Positions 47,994 through 59,584 of a stretch of 64,000 bases of DNA are shown piece after piece. The stretch is from Thalassia testudinum. Its lineage: Eukaryota > Streptophyta > Magnoliopsida > Alismatales > Hydrocharitaceae. A model generated the notes under the pieces. The model was not told the DNA's origin, ran no database searches, and saw nothing but the letters and a program-made list of their open reading frames with translations. Made by a program: the position numbers and the translations under genes. Each line of letters opens with the position of its first letter. The first letter of the stretch is position 1. The DNA lies in assembly GCA_037157565.1 (NCBI GenBank), contig JAZHRO010000036.1:131324001-131388000 (forward strand). The letters are read 5' to 3'.

Positions 47994-48515
47994 CAGACGT
48001 CTGATAAAGTATTTTAAGACGTCTGACTGTTGTTTCAGACGTCTGATAACTGTTAAGCTGGACATAGTTAGTTCTGTCTGATGAAATCAGACGTCCAGAC
48101 CCTTATTCCAGACGTCTTAGGAGACGTCTGATGGACTTGCCAGACGTCCAGATAGTGGATCGTTGGCTAGCTTAGCAGGCACTCAAGCTTATGACCATTA
48201 GAGCCTTATCAGACGTCCTCAGGCCTTTCCAGACGTCTGATAAATGACCGTTTTGCCTCGGCTGACCCAAAATCTCTTCTCAGAGATTTTCTAGCCGTTG
48301 CAACGTTTAGAAATCAATTCCCACAGTAAAAGTAGGTTTCCAGACGTCCAGACTTAGTGACAGACGTCCTGTATGTCATCTGATGGACGTACGTAAAAAC
48401 CCTGTTTAGATATGATTCAAGTCAGGGAGAAACCCCCATAGAATCAGACGTCTGACCTTGAAATCAGACGTCTTAAAGTGGCCTTCAAGACGTCTGATGC
48501 CATAGTTAGACGTCT
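47994..48515. promoter_or_regulatory. Array of 15 GACGTC palindromes in 5' LTR G
   Basis: Fifteen GACGTC hexamers in about 520 bp, most as CAGACGTCTG or CAGACGTCC, upstream of the TATA box. Chance would give far fewer than one. The ACGT core is a typical plant bZIP target, so an enhancer array is the likeliest role. Confidence 0.75.
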
Positions 48516-48627
48516 GATAACCCTGTCAGAACAATGATTGTTCCTGATTTCGGCCTGATTCTCTTGGACTTTGTTCCCAACGGCTATAGAACCCTTTCTA
48601 AGCCTTCCAAAGCCTTCCTAAGGCCTC

Positions 48628-48635
48628 TATAAATA
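48628..48635 (+). promoter_or_regulatory. TATA box of the 5' LTR of G
   Basis: TATAAATA within CCTCTATAAATAGAGG, itself palindromic. Repeated at 52465-52472 in the 3' LTR. Confidence 0.75.
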
Positions 48636-49291
48636 GAGGGGAACCCTTGCAACACAAACACACACTTGGATACACTTAGCTACACACTTTCACACTCTTT
48701 TGTGTCCAGAAAAGATCTTGCTCTCCAAGCTTAAGTTCTACATCTTGAGAGCATCAAACCTTCGTGCACCCGCTCTCCCGCCGTTGTCTACGAGAGCGAC
48801 ATTGCGCCGTTGCGTGGCTCACGCATCCGCGTCCTCAACGCACTCCTTGCAAAGGGGAGTTTCCTAAATCCTATAGAAGCTTAGGTTTATTACTTTGTTG
48901 GCTCTATAGGTTTGTTGTTTTATTTTACCTTTGTAATTTGGTTGGGTATTCGCTTTGCGAATTCCCGTCTCCTTCGTGGGACAAAATCCTTCTCGTGGAG
49001 AGAAGGGGTTGAGGAACGCTACCCTCGTACTTGTAGCGTGGTTGTACTGAGGTTGAATCACCCTCGTGTTAAAGTGATTCGGTTAGTGGATTTGATCAAC
49101 TAGGTTGATCGGAAAATCCTAACTCGAGAGGGTTAGGTGGTGGTTTTCACCCGGTTTGGGTTTCCACCTAAAAACAATTGTGTACATTGTGCGATTGTCT
49201 TTTTGTGTGAGATTGTTTATATTTCAATTCCGCATTTTTTTTTTTGTTACGCTAATCTCACCCCCTCCTAGTACAAGTAGGAACTTTCAAT

Positions 49292-49303
49292 TGGTATCAG
49301 AGC
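49292..49303 (+). other. Primer-binding site of element G (tRNA-iMet)
   Basis: TGGTATCAGAGC, 2 nt after the LTR end. Confidence 0.9.
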
Positions 49304-49343
49304 AGGTCTTGCTATTTCGGCATAACAACCAGGCAAGAAGATC

Positions 49344-51071
49344 ATGGAGGGAAGCTGTTCCACAAGCAGGATTTCCGAGGGGCAGTCCACAACCCGTCCG
49401 CCGTTCTTCGACGGGAGCAACTACCCCTACTGGAAGTTGCGGATGAAGACGTGGCTTCAAGCCACCGACTTCACAGTCTGGGCCAGGTGCGAGACCCCCT
49501 TCGACATCCCAGAGAAACCCGCCAGAGGATACTCGCAGCAGCAGATCCGGGAGCTCTCTCTCAACGCGAAAACAATGAACGCGTTGTATTGCGCGCTCAG
49601 CCCGGAGGAGTTCAACAGAATCTCGCAATGCGCCACCGCATACGAGATCTGGCACACACTCGAGGTAACTCATGAAGGTACCTCTAAGGTAAAAACTTCT
49701 AAACTCAATTTACTTTCACAAGAATTTGAGGCTTTTTCTATGAAAACTAACGAAACTTTAAGTGAGATGAATACTAGGTTCACTCTCATAGTAAATAACT
49801 TGAAAGCTTTAGGGAAGACTTTTATCAAGGGGGAGCTTCAAGGGAAGCTTCTTCGTTCCCTTGGACCGGAATGGGAACAGAAAGTCACCGCCATCGAAGA
49901 GGCGAACGAAATGGAGGAGCTCAACATGGAAGATCTCCTAGGCAATCTGATGGCCTACGAGACTAAGTTGAAGCAGAAGAAGAAGGATACACCAGAGCCT
50001 AAACTAAAGAAGACTCTCGCCTTCAGAGCCGCGTCGGATAGCGAGGTAAGTTCCGACGACGAAGACTTTAGAATTTTACTTAAAAATTTTTCCAAGTTTT
50101 GTAGGGAATTAAAGAAAGAGAAAAAGGAGAAGAAGGAAAGCCCGAGACGTTGCTACCACTGCAACGGGAAAGGGCATCTGCGACCAGAATGCCCTCTTCT
50201 CAAAAAGGAGAAGAAGAAGGAAAAGGAGAAGAAATCTAAGAAGAAGGCGTTCCAAGCCACTTGGGACGATTCTAGCTCGGAGGAAGAAGAAGAAAAGACC
50301 ATAGAAGAAGAAATCGCTTGCTTCGGCTTCATGGCCAGAGGAAGCGACAGCGAAAGCGACTCAGACAACGAGGTAAATCTCGATCTTCAAGAAGCTTTTA
50401 ATGAACTTTTTGAGATTAGTAAATCACTTAGGATAGAAAACAAAAGTATTAAAAAGAACCTTAATTTTCTTAAAAATGAAAATGATAGGTTAGAAAAATA
50501 ACTTAAGGACATAGAAGCTAGTCCTAAAAATGATAACCTATTATTAGAAAATCATAACCTCATCAATGAAAAAAATAAATTGATTGAGGAAAATGTTAGT
50601 CTAAAAATAGAAATTTCTGATTTAAAGACTAAGATGAGTATTATAGAAAAAGAAATTGCATGTCTTAGGGAAAACTCCAACAAATTAATCAATAAAGTAG
50701 ATAATTTTTATAGCCCTAAGGTTGAGAAAGGATCTCCATCAAGGAGACCTTCTAACAAATCCGGATCCAAGCCCACTTGGATACCGAAAAAAGAATTAGA
50801 ATCTTGTTTTGTAGGGTTCAGGGATAATTACAACATAAGGGACTGGACCTACAAGCTCAAGGCTGGTCAACTCAAGTTAGGGGAACCAAGGAATAGACCA
50901 AGGAGGAGAACAAGAAGACCGACGAGATGGCGAACAAACGACGGACCCGCCGCACGTCGACCACCAGATTGGAGACCGACGCCAATGCCCGGGCCTCCAA
51001 GCTACGGATGGGAGCCCCATCCGATGTGGCATCCACCACCACCATTCGGGCCATTTTATTGGCCATGGTAG
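49344..51071 (+). pseudogene. Gag of Sirevirus-like element G, one stop codon
   Basis: A single 575-codon frame from ATG at 49344. Residues about 15-40 carry FFDGSNYPYWKLRMKTWL, the DUF4219-type start of copia Gag. About 70-200 is the UBN2-type Gag core (ALYCALSPEEF, HTLEVTHEGT). A zinc knuckle CYHCNGKGHLRPEC sits at 270-283 between two Lys-rich runs. An acidic Ser/Glu region (about 310-345) precedes a long coiled-coil-like stretch (352-455) and a Pro/Arg/Trp-rich tail ending GPFYWPW. TAA at 50499-50501 (codon 386) cuts the coiled coil; the frame is otherwise open on both sides. The product would assemble the particle. The 385-residue truncated form keeps the core and knuckle, so partial function is possible. 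Confidence 0.88.
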
Positions 51072-51401
51072 GTGAGGTAAAACCCTTTACCCTATCTTTT
51101 TATCATAAGCATTTAGATAGGGGGAGTTAAAAAAAAAAAATGATGAGCTAATTGTCAATTTTTAAGGGGGAGATGCAAGTTAGCTAAATTTCCTTTAGTA
51201 AGGGGGAGAAAAATAATAGCTATCTTGTTGTTACAAAAAGGGGGAGAATATCACCTTTGTTAAAATAAATTCATAGAACAGCATGTCTTAAGGTGAAGTT
51301 ATAAGAATTTTAAAACCAATCAAACCTTTTTGATAATGTCAAAAAGGGGGAGGATTTTTATGCATTATTTACGATTTTGTCATCATCAAAAAGGGGGAGA
51401 T
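51072..51401 (+). other. Polypurine tract cluster of element G, six copies
   Basis: GGGGGAG occurs at 51120-51126, 51166-51172, 51202-51208, 51240-51246, 51346-51352 and 51393-51399. The last abuts the 3' LTR. Multiple polypurine tracts are a known trait of Sireviruses. Confidence 0.85.
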
Positions 51402-53125
51402 TGTTGGTGCTAAAGCACCACAATCATTTGTTTTGATGATAACAAAACACGTGTTATTTAACATTTGCAATTTGAGTCTTAGATTTCAGGTCAATTGCAA
51501 ATGTGGACGTGTTTAGACGGAACTCGAGCTCGCATCCAGGACGGATTGGAGGAGCTTGACGGAAAACAGAGGAGGTTCGCGTGGAGTGAAAGATTGAAGA
51601 TGGAAGGAAATGAAGAATATGATAGATTTCCTTCTTTTGTACTTGTTGTATTTTTTGTTTCTTTTGTTGCTCTTTATTTCCTTAGATATTTCATGTTAAA
51701 GAGCCTCAAAGAACCCTAACAGTAGTCCTAGGAACACCGGCACAACCCTAGGATACTTAGGTTTTCTGTAGAATACTTAGAAAACCAATATAGGGTTCAA
51801 ACAGCACTTCCAGACGTCTAATTCCCAAATAAGACGTCTGATAAAGTATTTTAAGACATCTGACTGTTGTTTCAGACGTCTGATAACTGTTAGGCTGGAC
51901 ATAGTTAGTTCTGTCTGATGAAATCAGACGTCCAGACCCTTATTCCAGACGTCTTAGGAGACGTCTGATGGACTTGCCAGACGTCCAGATAGTGGACCGT
52001 TGGCTAGCTTAGCAGGCACTCAAGCTTATGACCGTTAGAGCCTTATCAGACGTCCTCAGGCCTTTCCAGACGTCTGATAAATGACCGTTTTGCCTCGGCT
52101 GACCCAAAATCTCTTCTCAGAGATTTTCTAGCCGTTGCAACGTTTGGAAATCAATTCCCACAGTAAAAGTAGGTTTCCAGACGTCCAGACTTAGTGACAG
52201 ACGTCCTGTATGTCGTCTGATGGACGTGCGTAAAAACCCTGTTTAGATCTGATTCAAGTCAGGGAGAAACCCGCATAGAATCAGACGTCTGACCTTGAAA
52301 TCAGACGTCTTAAAGTGGCCTTCAAGACGTCTGATGCCATAGTTAGACGTCTGATAACCCTGTCAGAACAATGATTGTTCCTGATTTCGGCCTGATTCTC
52401 TTGGACTTTGTTCCCAACGGCTATAGAACCCTTTCTAAGCCTTCCAAAGCCTTCCTAAGGCCTCTATAAATAGAGGGGAACCCTTGCAACACAAACACAC
52501 ACTTGGATACACTTAGCTACACACTTTCACACTCTTTTGTGTCCAGAAAAGATCTTGCTCTCCAAGCTTAAGTTCTACATCTTGAGAGCATCAAACCTTC
52601 GTGCACCCACTCTCCCGCCGTTGTCTACGAGAGCGACATTGCGCCGTTGCGTGGCTCACGCATCCGCGTCCTCAACGCACTCCTTGCAAAGGGGAGTTTC
52701 CTAAATCCTATAGAAGCTTAGGTTTATTACTTTGTTGGCTCTATAGGTTTGTTGTTTTATTTTACCTTTGTAATTTGGTTGGGTATTCGCTTTGCGAATT
52801 CCCGTCTCCTTCGTGGGACAAAATCCTTCTCGTGGAGAGAAGGGGTTGAGGAACGCTACCCTCGTACTTGTAGCGTGGTTGTACTGAGGTTGAATCACCC
52901 TCGTGTTAAAGTGATTCGGTTAGTGGATTTGATCAACTAGGTTGATCGGAAAATCCTAACTCGAGAGGGTTAGGTGGTGGTTTTCACCCGGTTTGGGTTT
53001 CCACCTAAAAACAATTGTGTACATTGTGCGATTGTCTTTTTGTGTGAGATTGTTTATATTTCAATTCCGCATTTTTTTTTTGTTACGCTAATCTCACCCC
53101 CTCCTAGTACAAGTAGGAACTTTCA
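51402..53125 (+). mobile_element. 3' LTR of element G
   Basis: 1724 bp. Fifteen GACGTC palindromes at 51812-52352, TATA box 52465-52472, end AACTTTCA. It retains 22 bp (between two AGACGTCT blocks at 51812-51839) that the 5' LTR has lost. Confidence 0.92.
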
Positions 53126-53212
53126 ACATAAACATGTCACACTTCTTGAATGCGCATGTGGGACATTGCTACTTGGTTGGCGATTGTTTGAAGATTGAGA
53201 GGGAGCTTTCAT
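53126..53212 (-). pseudogene. GRF-type zinc finger gene, 5' half
   Basis: Joined across element G and one ACATA to 47579, the minus-strand frame starts at ATG (53210-53212, reading MKAPSQSSNN) or further upstream. It runs through a Ser/Asn-rich leader to TCLC, the first Cys pair of the finger, where the insertion lies, and continues as RVPAALRVFG on the other side. The whole would be about 130-140 residues, a usual size for small plant GRF proteins. An extended open frame reaches 53308 without a clear start. Whether it was active before insertion is unclear because of the TGA in the distal half. Confidence 0.65.
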
Positions 53213-54240
53213 TGTATCTCTAGAAGTAGCTAACCCTATAATAATCACATTGAAAGATATAGATGGAATTGTAATCATTTTTTCCTTCATTGAGTTGCAG
53301 TAATCCAACGTATGAGAATACTTGAAAGTGAAATGAGGAATTCTTCAAATGTGTAAGTGACAAGAATCAATTTTTCATTTGTTAAGTTTGCATACCTGAA
53401 TGAAATTTGAAGGACAAGTGACAGGAAAAGTGCTTCAAATGTGTGTGTGGTAGGAAGAATGTTTCAAATTTGGGGTTGGGGGGGAGATTGCTTTATATTT
53501 ACAGTGGGTAGGGGACAACCACCACTTAAATAGAGGAAATGGTCCCTCTTCCATTGGTCTAAAGCCACCCAAGGCTCAGATTTTTTTGAATGTTGGTCAT
53601 TCTTCGTAATTACAAAAATATTCCTCAAATCTTCTCTTAATTAATAGAAATACCCTTACCATACCAGCCATTAAGGTTTAACCAAATGACTCTTAACTCA
53701 AGGGTATTTTAGTTAACGATGAGAAGATGTGAGTGATAGTTACGTAATTACTAAGAATATAGTGGTATAGACGTAATATCTAATGATTACAGGGATACAT
53801 ATATAAAAATTTCAAGTGAAAATACACCTATAAATTTTAATTTTTAATCAATTTTCAATTATTACCTATCGTTCTTCACCTATTCACGTATGAAAAATAA
53901 TTTTTACTTAAAAATTAATTTTTTACCTTAACATTTAAGATTTACTATTTAATGTTTAAGATTTAAGTTTGCTATAGATCGGCAAGTGAGGGTAGTAGAT
54001 CAAGATTGTATAACAATTTCTTACCGGTGATGAGATATTATGATTTATATAGACGAGAACCATTAATTCGTTGTCACGAAGATAGTCTTGGAAGAGATTA
54101 TAATATTGTATTTACCAAAGGATGTCACCTAGTGAAATTCCAAATAGTCTTGCCAACAAATTCAGTGGAATCGATTCTTTCATAGGAGATTTCAAGTTAC
54201 GACACCATCACTAGTCCCTCAATAACTATTTACTAGGATA
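53213..54240. other. Unassigned AT-rich segment upstream of the GRF-type gene
   Basis: No coding frame or element hallmark. It would hold the promoter of the minus-strand GRF-type gene. Runs of AT-rich sequence dominate 53590-54000. Confidence 0.35.
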
Positions 54241-55148
54241 GAATGCGGCTTTGCTCTTTCCTTCCCCTTTTTTCTTCTTCTTCGTGAAAGGCAAACGCTT
54301 GCTATAGTTGGGCCTTGATTGGCCATCGAGGCTGTTTGGGTCCCCCATCCCATCAGATCTCCTCCCTCTGGATCTCTCCGACTCCATCATGCTTGTCATG
54401 CAAAGCCTCTGGTGGCTGCAGCGACCATTCTCGGGCGATGCAACGGTAGGCATTACAGTCGACGTTTCTCCCTTGCTTGGTGCGAGTTATGGACGACAGG
54501 ATCTCCTTTGTTCATGGTTCAGTCGGTGGCATCTTCGTTTGGTAGCCATGCATCTCCGTCCGTCCTCCGTTCGTCGATCGGTGTGTGCAACGGGGCATCC
54601 TCGCTGTTGGTCGATTGTGTGGCGAAGTGCGGCGGTGGCTGGGGCTTTGGTGTGGGTGGCGATTCTGCTGGCGTGCATGCTCCGGTCAATGGGTGCAGTG
54701 GCAATGATTGATGCTGACTGTGTTTGTCTTGGTTTGCATGTCAGTTGTATGTCATTTAGGATGCTTGTTCTTGTTCGGTGTGGTTGGTTTGATTCTTTCT
54801 TTTTCTTAGTTTTTAGATCAGGCTGTTTTGTTAGGGATCGCATGTGACCTTATACTTAACCCGATAGAGTTCCTTGACACAGTTAAGGGATTGCCTGTTG
54901 GCGCATTATCGGTTTTACAAGCGTGGAGTTGATCTCCTTCAAGAGATCATCAGGTTCCCAATCTCGAGATACTTTTTTTCTTTTTCCCTTGTTTCTTATT
55001 TTGTTGTTTTGTATTTTGGCTTTTCTCCGTTCTATGGGATATTTTTTTCCCCTTTTGAGGGTTAGGTGTTTCTATCTTTACTTTACATCTCTTATATCAT
55101 GTTTTTCCCATTTAATGGAAAGCTAATTTTCAAAAAAAAAAAAAAAAA
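54241..55148 (+). mobile_element. Probable L1-type retroposed 3' end with A-tail
   Basis: A GC-richer block followed by a T-rich 3' region ending TTTAATGGAAAGCTAATTTTC and 17 A (55132-55148), a common form for plant LINE 3' ends. A frame of 179 codons (54308-54847) shows no RT or endonuclease motif. Flanking duplications were not found, so the 5' limit is a guess. Confidence 0.4.
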
Positions 55149-55389
55149 TTTACGAAGACATCATCTTTAGAATGTGCTATTGGAGTTTATCTTTCCCATT
55201 GGCCATGTTTATCTTGATTTCACTGAAATTTCCAATAGATTTTTCAGAAAATAATTCTAAATGACTCAGCAATTTCCGGCATGTGCCATCTCTTCGCACG
55301 GATGTTTTTTTTTAACAGGCACATTTCTATATTTATCTTTTTATTTTATTTCCCTTCTTTCCCTTTTTATTTAGAGTGACTTAGCTTAA

Positions 55390-56265
55390 TTGAAATGAGC
55401 ATCTTTTTATAGAGTCAAAATTTGGCCAACATGTATCGGTCTCCCTCCCCTCCTTCCGGCCTCTCCCACCTGCTAATCAAGACTTCTCTTTTTGTGCCAC
55501 CAATCAAGCCCCTAGTAAGCCTCCTCGAAGACCCCTCATCGTTTCCCTCTACCCATCTCTCACGTTCTCTTCGCAAATAAGCTTCCCCTCCACGAAGGGC
55601 CGAATCCTTGGGCATGTGAGTCGGACCTCTTATGGTGTGGCTGAGCATGCTAAAGGCTTCTCCCCCATTGCCAAGCAAACCTGTTCTCATGGAGATCATA
55701 GTGTGGCAATCCTTTCTCCGGTTGCTCGGGGTTCCCTATGTTGGGTTGGTGTGTAGCCATTCAAGATTGTGGTGCGTCCACATTCCCACTTTTAGGCATG
55801 CAATTGGTGAACATTTTTGCTAGTGATGACCTCTTCAACTAGTGAGTTCAACCACTACGTCACTTGACATGATGGAACCACCTTAGAATCCAAACCCCAA
55901 CATGATTAAGTTGCTAGTCGACTTATTTGACTTCCAATATTTCTGGATATTCCTCAACGTGGATCATTTTGATAATCAAAGACCTTTAGTGATACTGTCA
56001 TCATCCTTGATGGAAAGAAACCTGAACTACTAAGAAGTTATATTACTTTAGATGCACTTTCCTTTTTTTTTTCTTTTTCTCTTTTTCGTAATCTCCAGGT
56101 AAGGGGTTGTGTTTCTCCTCGAGGAATATTTCATTCCCCTATTTTAAGGTATTTGTATTCCCCTCTTGGGAGGTTTTGGTGTCTCCTCTACTGTCCTTTC
56201 CTGGATCGCATCCCCTAATACAATTTTGTTTCGTTAATAAAATATCATTTTGTTAAAAAAAAAAA
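55390..56265 (+). mobile_element. Second L1-like 3' end with A-tail
   Basis: CTCCTCGAGGAATATTTC...TTCGTTAATAAAATATC then 11 A (56255-56265) is a typical plant LINE 3' untranslated end. The upstream limit is uncertain. A further run of A at 56397-56413 may mark another fragment. Confidence 0.4.
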
Positions 56266-56926
56266 GAGACGAGAATGCTTACTAGGATGCGGTCGAATGG
56301 TAAAAATTTTTAATTTTCATCTCTAAATTGATCAGAGGATTAACGTGTGAGTATGGTCAATTTCTCGTCAATCTATGAAAATAGGATTTTGAGTTAATAA
56401 AAAAAAAAAAAAAGGCCAGCGCACTCCTCATAGAAGGTTACCATGCACGAACATGGGCAGACTGCACGAACATTGCAAGTTGTTGATGATGTGACTCGTC
56501 ATAAATGCCAACAGCAGCGAACGCGCATGCGGAATCTAATTAACTTGCATAGAAGATCTAACAAGATTAAGCTCGGAAAAAAGAGGATGGAAAAGCACTG
56601 TGACTAATTTTTTCTTCCACAGAAACGACATCAAAACAAAATACATAGATTTATAGAGATATCCACTCTTGAGTCTATACAACAACAACAAAGGATAAAA
56701 GAAAAAAAAAAAAAAAAAACCCTTTGATTTCACTATCCACAAGCCACATATTTCATACCAATTCCTATTGGTAAATAAATAGCATATGACATCTTATTCT
56801 AAAGCTACCAAAATCCCCAAATACGAAAAAGAACTTAAATTGATCACCTTCCCTTGAAGGAACAACATGAGAATTTGATAAAAAAAAAAAAAAAGGGACC
56901 GAAATGGGAATAATGGAGACTGGTTT

Positions 56927-59266
56927 TTAACAGCAGTAGTACTTTCTTGGCATTTGCTTTGGGTCATACATGCCATTACCAGTGAGGCTAACCCGATTCG
57001 AGGAAGGCTCGGCCTTGTTTGGATCTGGATTTAGGGTCCTCCTGCTGACAACATTATTGTAGATCTCCCTTATCACCATCTCGAAGGCCGTCTTGACATT
57101 TGTAGAGTCCAGTGCCGACGTCTCGATGAAGAAGAGCCCCTCCTCTTCAGCAAGGCTCTTCCCTTCCTCAACCGACACCGCTCTCGCCATTTCCAGGTCT
57201 AACTTGTTCCCAACCAGCATTCGAGTTATGTTCGAATCCGAATGAGCTGAAACAAACGTCATTACCATTACCATTCCAAACAAAGAAATCACATCTCCTT
57301 TCTATATACCTTCACTTCAGTGACACATACATTTGATCGATACATCACGTTCGGGCTTAATTAACTTAATTACTCAAAAAGATTAAGTACCCGATGAACG
57401 TATTACCTTATCGGATATCTTTTGAGCTTAATCTTTTTAGAAGAAGAGGTCACAAATTGGTTTATGTTAAAGCATCCATGCGTGGTTCTAATTTGAAATT
57501 AAAGTATTGGTAATTAGCTAGATCTAGTTGACCTTACAAGGGATATAATAATATGGATCTTCACTCAGAAGACAAAGCTGTATCGGCATCAACCAGGGAC
57601 AGCAACACATCATGTAATGTGCCAATCTAGTTTGTCATTATGAGTTGCTGCATTATTCTGCAGAACATATTTGGGTAAAACCAACGTGACCTTCCGGAGA
57701 AGTCAACAATATATAAAGTAAACCGGAAGGAATGAAATCAGATGTGGCTCAGAATCAAATACCAAATAAATAAAACAACAAGAAGTTAACAGTAGTAATA
57801 ATCCAATCCCATAAATATCCCACAAGGAGAATCATCTTACGTTGCGTTAACCTGTTCCAATTAAAAGCAGAAAGAAAGAATGTAACGGTGCAAACCACAA
57901 AGGAAAGAAACCCGATCGAAGAAACGGCGTTCTTTCTCAATTTCTTGTAAATATGTAGGCAATGAGGTCAAATCCTTCTCGTGGCATTACTTGTAAATAC
58001 ATGAAGTTTAATCATAATGCAAATTCTCCGAGGACCATCCATACAATCCCTTACCAACATTCAGAAACGCAACAAAGATTAATAGCACCCATAATTTCCC
58101 CAAATCCGCAAACCACAGCTGTTCTCCCGAAGAGGATAAGGAGGTAAGAAGACTACTGCAATCGAAAAGGCAAACCCCACCTCGGAGGGAAAACGAATCC
58201 GTGCTTGCCAATTAACCACATGCGCAATTCATGGAAGATGCGGGTACGGAAACACAAAATTTGACATATTTTCTACGTAAGGAGATGCTAATCATTTTAT
58301 ACCGTACAAATCACTCCATGATCATTCACCGTTGCATACGTTACAGAACGCATCGCCTGATGCATTTTTGCACGTTTTCTCGTTCACATAAGTAAACAGC
58401 AATTAATAAAAAAAAAAAACAGAATGTACAAGAACAACTAATTAGAAAAACCCCAATCCAAACGAAAATCAAACAGAAACCCAAAGAAGGAAAAAAAAAA
58501 AAAAACTCAGATCTGCCTCCCCGAAACCGAAAATTCAGAAACCACAAAAACCATGCGGTCAACGAACGAAAACAAGCAGCACAATTATGTACAGAACCCA
58601 AAACAATCAACTGGAATTACCGACCAAGAAGCAAAAGAAACGCAATCCATCCACAAATCGGAGGCAAACACAATTCCAACAGCAGCAAAAAGCACAGATC
58701 TGTCCCCTCAAAAAAAAAAGGGAAAACCCAAAAGCCACACTTGACCACCAATCAAGAAAGAAAGAAATTAATAAGCAGAGAGTACTCCCAAACGGTCAAC
58801 TACCCAATTCAAGACAGATCCACACCTACTCAAATCGAGAAAGAAAACCACCCAATAAGGAGATGAAGGAAGAGGGAGGAGGCAGAAGCAGCAACTGCTG
58901 CTGCTGCTGCCAATAATAAATTAATTTTTTTAACTTCTTACTCTTGAGCTCCTCGAGCCACTTAGCGACGCTTTCGAAGGTAGGGCAGCGGGTGATGTCG
59001 TAGACGATGAGGGCTCCGACGGCGCCACGGTAGTAGGCGGAGGTGACGGCCCGGAAGCGCTCCTGACCGGCCGTGTCCCAGATCTGGGCCTTCACCTCCT
59101 TCCCATCTATCTCTATGCTCTGCGTCTGGAACTCCACCCCTATCGTCGCCTTCGAGTTGCTGTTGAACTCGTTCCGAGCATATCTCGACAGCAAGTTCGA
59201 CTTCCCCACCGCCGAGTCCCCTATGATCACCACCTTGAAAAGGTACTCCTCGCCTACATCCTCCAT
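56927..59266 (-). CDS. RABA5: RABA5-type RAB GTPase (Rab11 family), two exons
   Basis: A small GTPase that switches membrane trafficking between trans-Golgi/endosomes and the plasma membrane or cell plate. Exon 1 is 59266-58942 and exon 2 57246-56927; the 1695-bp intron has GTAAGA/TTTCAG ends and restores ELKTHSD across the junction. The product has 214 residues, normal for the family. Motifs: P-loop GDSAVGKS (16-23), switch I with Thr41, WDTAGQE (63-69, catalytic Gln68), NKLD (122-125), ETSAL (150-154) and a C-terminal CC for double geranylgeranylation. The IDGKEVKAQ and [16 protein letters not shown] blocks point to RABA5, nearest to the RABA5b type from memory. The ATG at 59266 is chosen because the reading [10 protein letters not shown] fits RABA starts. 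All catalytic residues are present and the gene looks functional. It is the only intact host gene here. Confidence 0.93.
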
Positions 59267-59574
59267 CACGCAACCAACAGATTGTGATCTCGATCAATCA
59301 ACGACCACCACCACCAAACAACTGGAGTCTCCTCTCTGTTCCCCTTACGTCGCTCTGGTTGTCGTGATGTGATGAGACAACAACAGCGACAATAATATCT
59401 GCTTCCGTCGGTAATGCTCTGTTGATGGGGTGTTTGTTTTATTGTCGTGTGTTGATCAGAGATGAGTTTGCGGGTTTGACAACAAGAGGAGGAGAGAAAG
59501 CAGAAGATCCCAACAGACGTTGATGATGGAATGGGGGCGTCGATACCATGAGAAGTGGAGTGGCACTCTCTGTT

Positions 59575-59582
59575 TTTATATA
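59575..59582 (-). promoter_or_regulatory. TATA box of the RABA5-type gene
   Basis: TATATAAA on the minus strand, about 310 bp upstream of the ATG. It is directly preceded upstream by a (GA)n run (59585-59605). Transcription would start near 59545-59550, leaving a 5' leader of about 280 nt. Confidence 0.65.
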
Positions 59583-59584
59583 AA

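Larger units (their letters stand above)
47585..49289 (+). mobile_element. 5' LTR of element G
   Basis: 1705 bp, TGTTGGTGC...AACTTTCA. The first bases form a small hairpin (GGTGCT-AA-AGCACC). Fifteen GACGTC palindromes lie at 47994-48515, then a TATA box at 48628-48635. Confidence 0.92.
47585..53125 (+). mobile_element. Gag-only Sirevirus-like Ty1/copia element G
   Basis: 5541 bp. 5' LTR 47585-49289, Met-type primer site, gag (49344-51071), six GGGGGAG polypurine copies and 3' LTR 51402-53125. There is no protease, integrase, RT or RNase H: the gag stop is followed directly by the polypurine cluster. The long coiled-coil Gag and multiple polypurine tracts fit the Sirevirus (SIRE/Maximus) lineage, and the gag-only layout matches what is called a TR-GAG element. 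The LTRs differ at about a dozen positions plus a 22-bp deletion, so this is the youngest insertion in the window. It needs Pol from a relative to move. Confidence 0.9.

Noticed and set aside
51812..52352. CRISPR-like array of short palindromes
   Set aside because: Spacing is irregular, units are about 10 bp, and this is a plant LTR; regulatory palindromes fit better.
54308..54847. 179-codon plus-strand frame as a host gene
   Set aside because: No recognisable domain, overlapping frames on both strands, and it precedes an A-tail; likely part of a retroposed sequence.
58341..58610. Small frames inside the RABA5 intron
   Set aside because: They lie wholly within an intron with good splice sites and show no motif.
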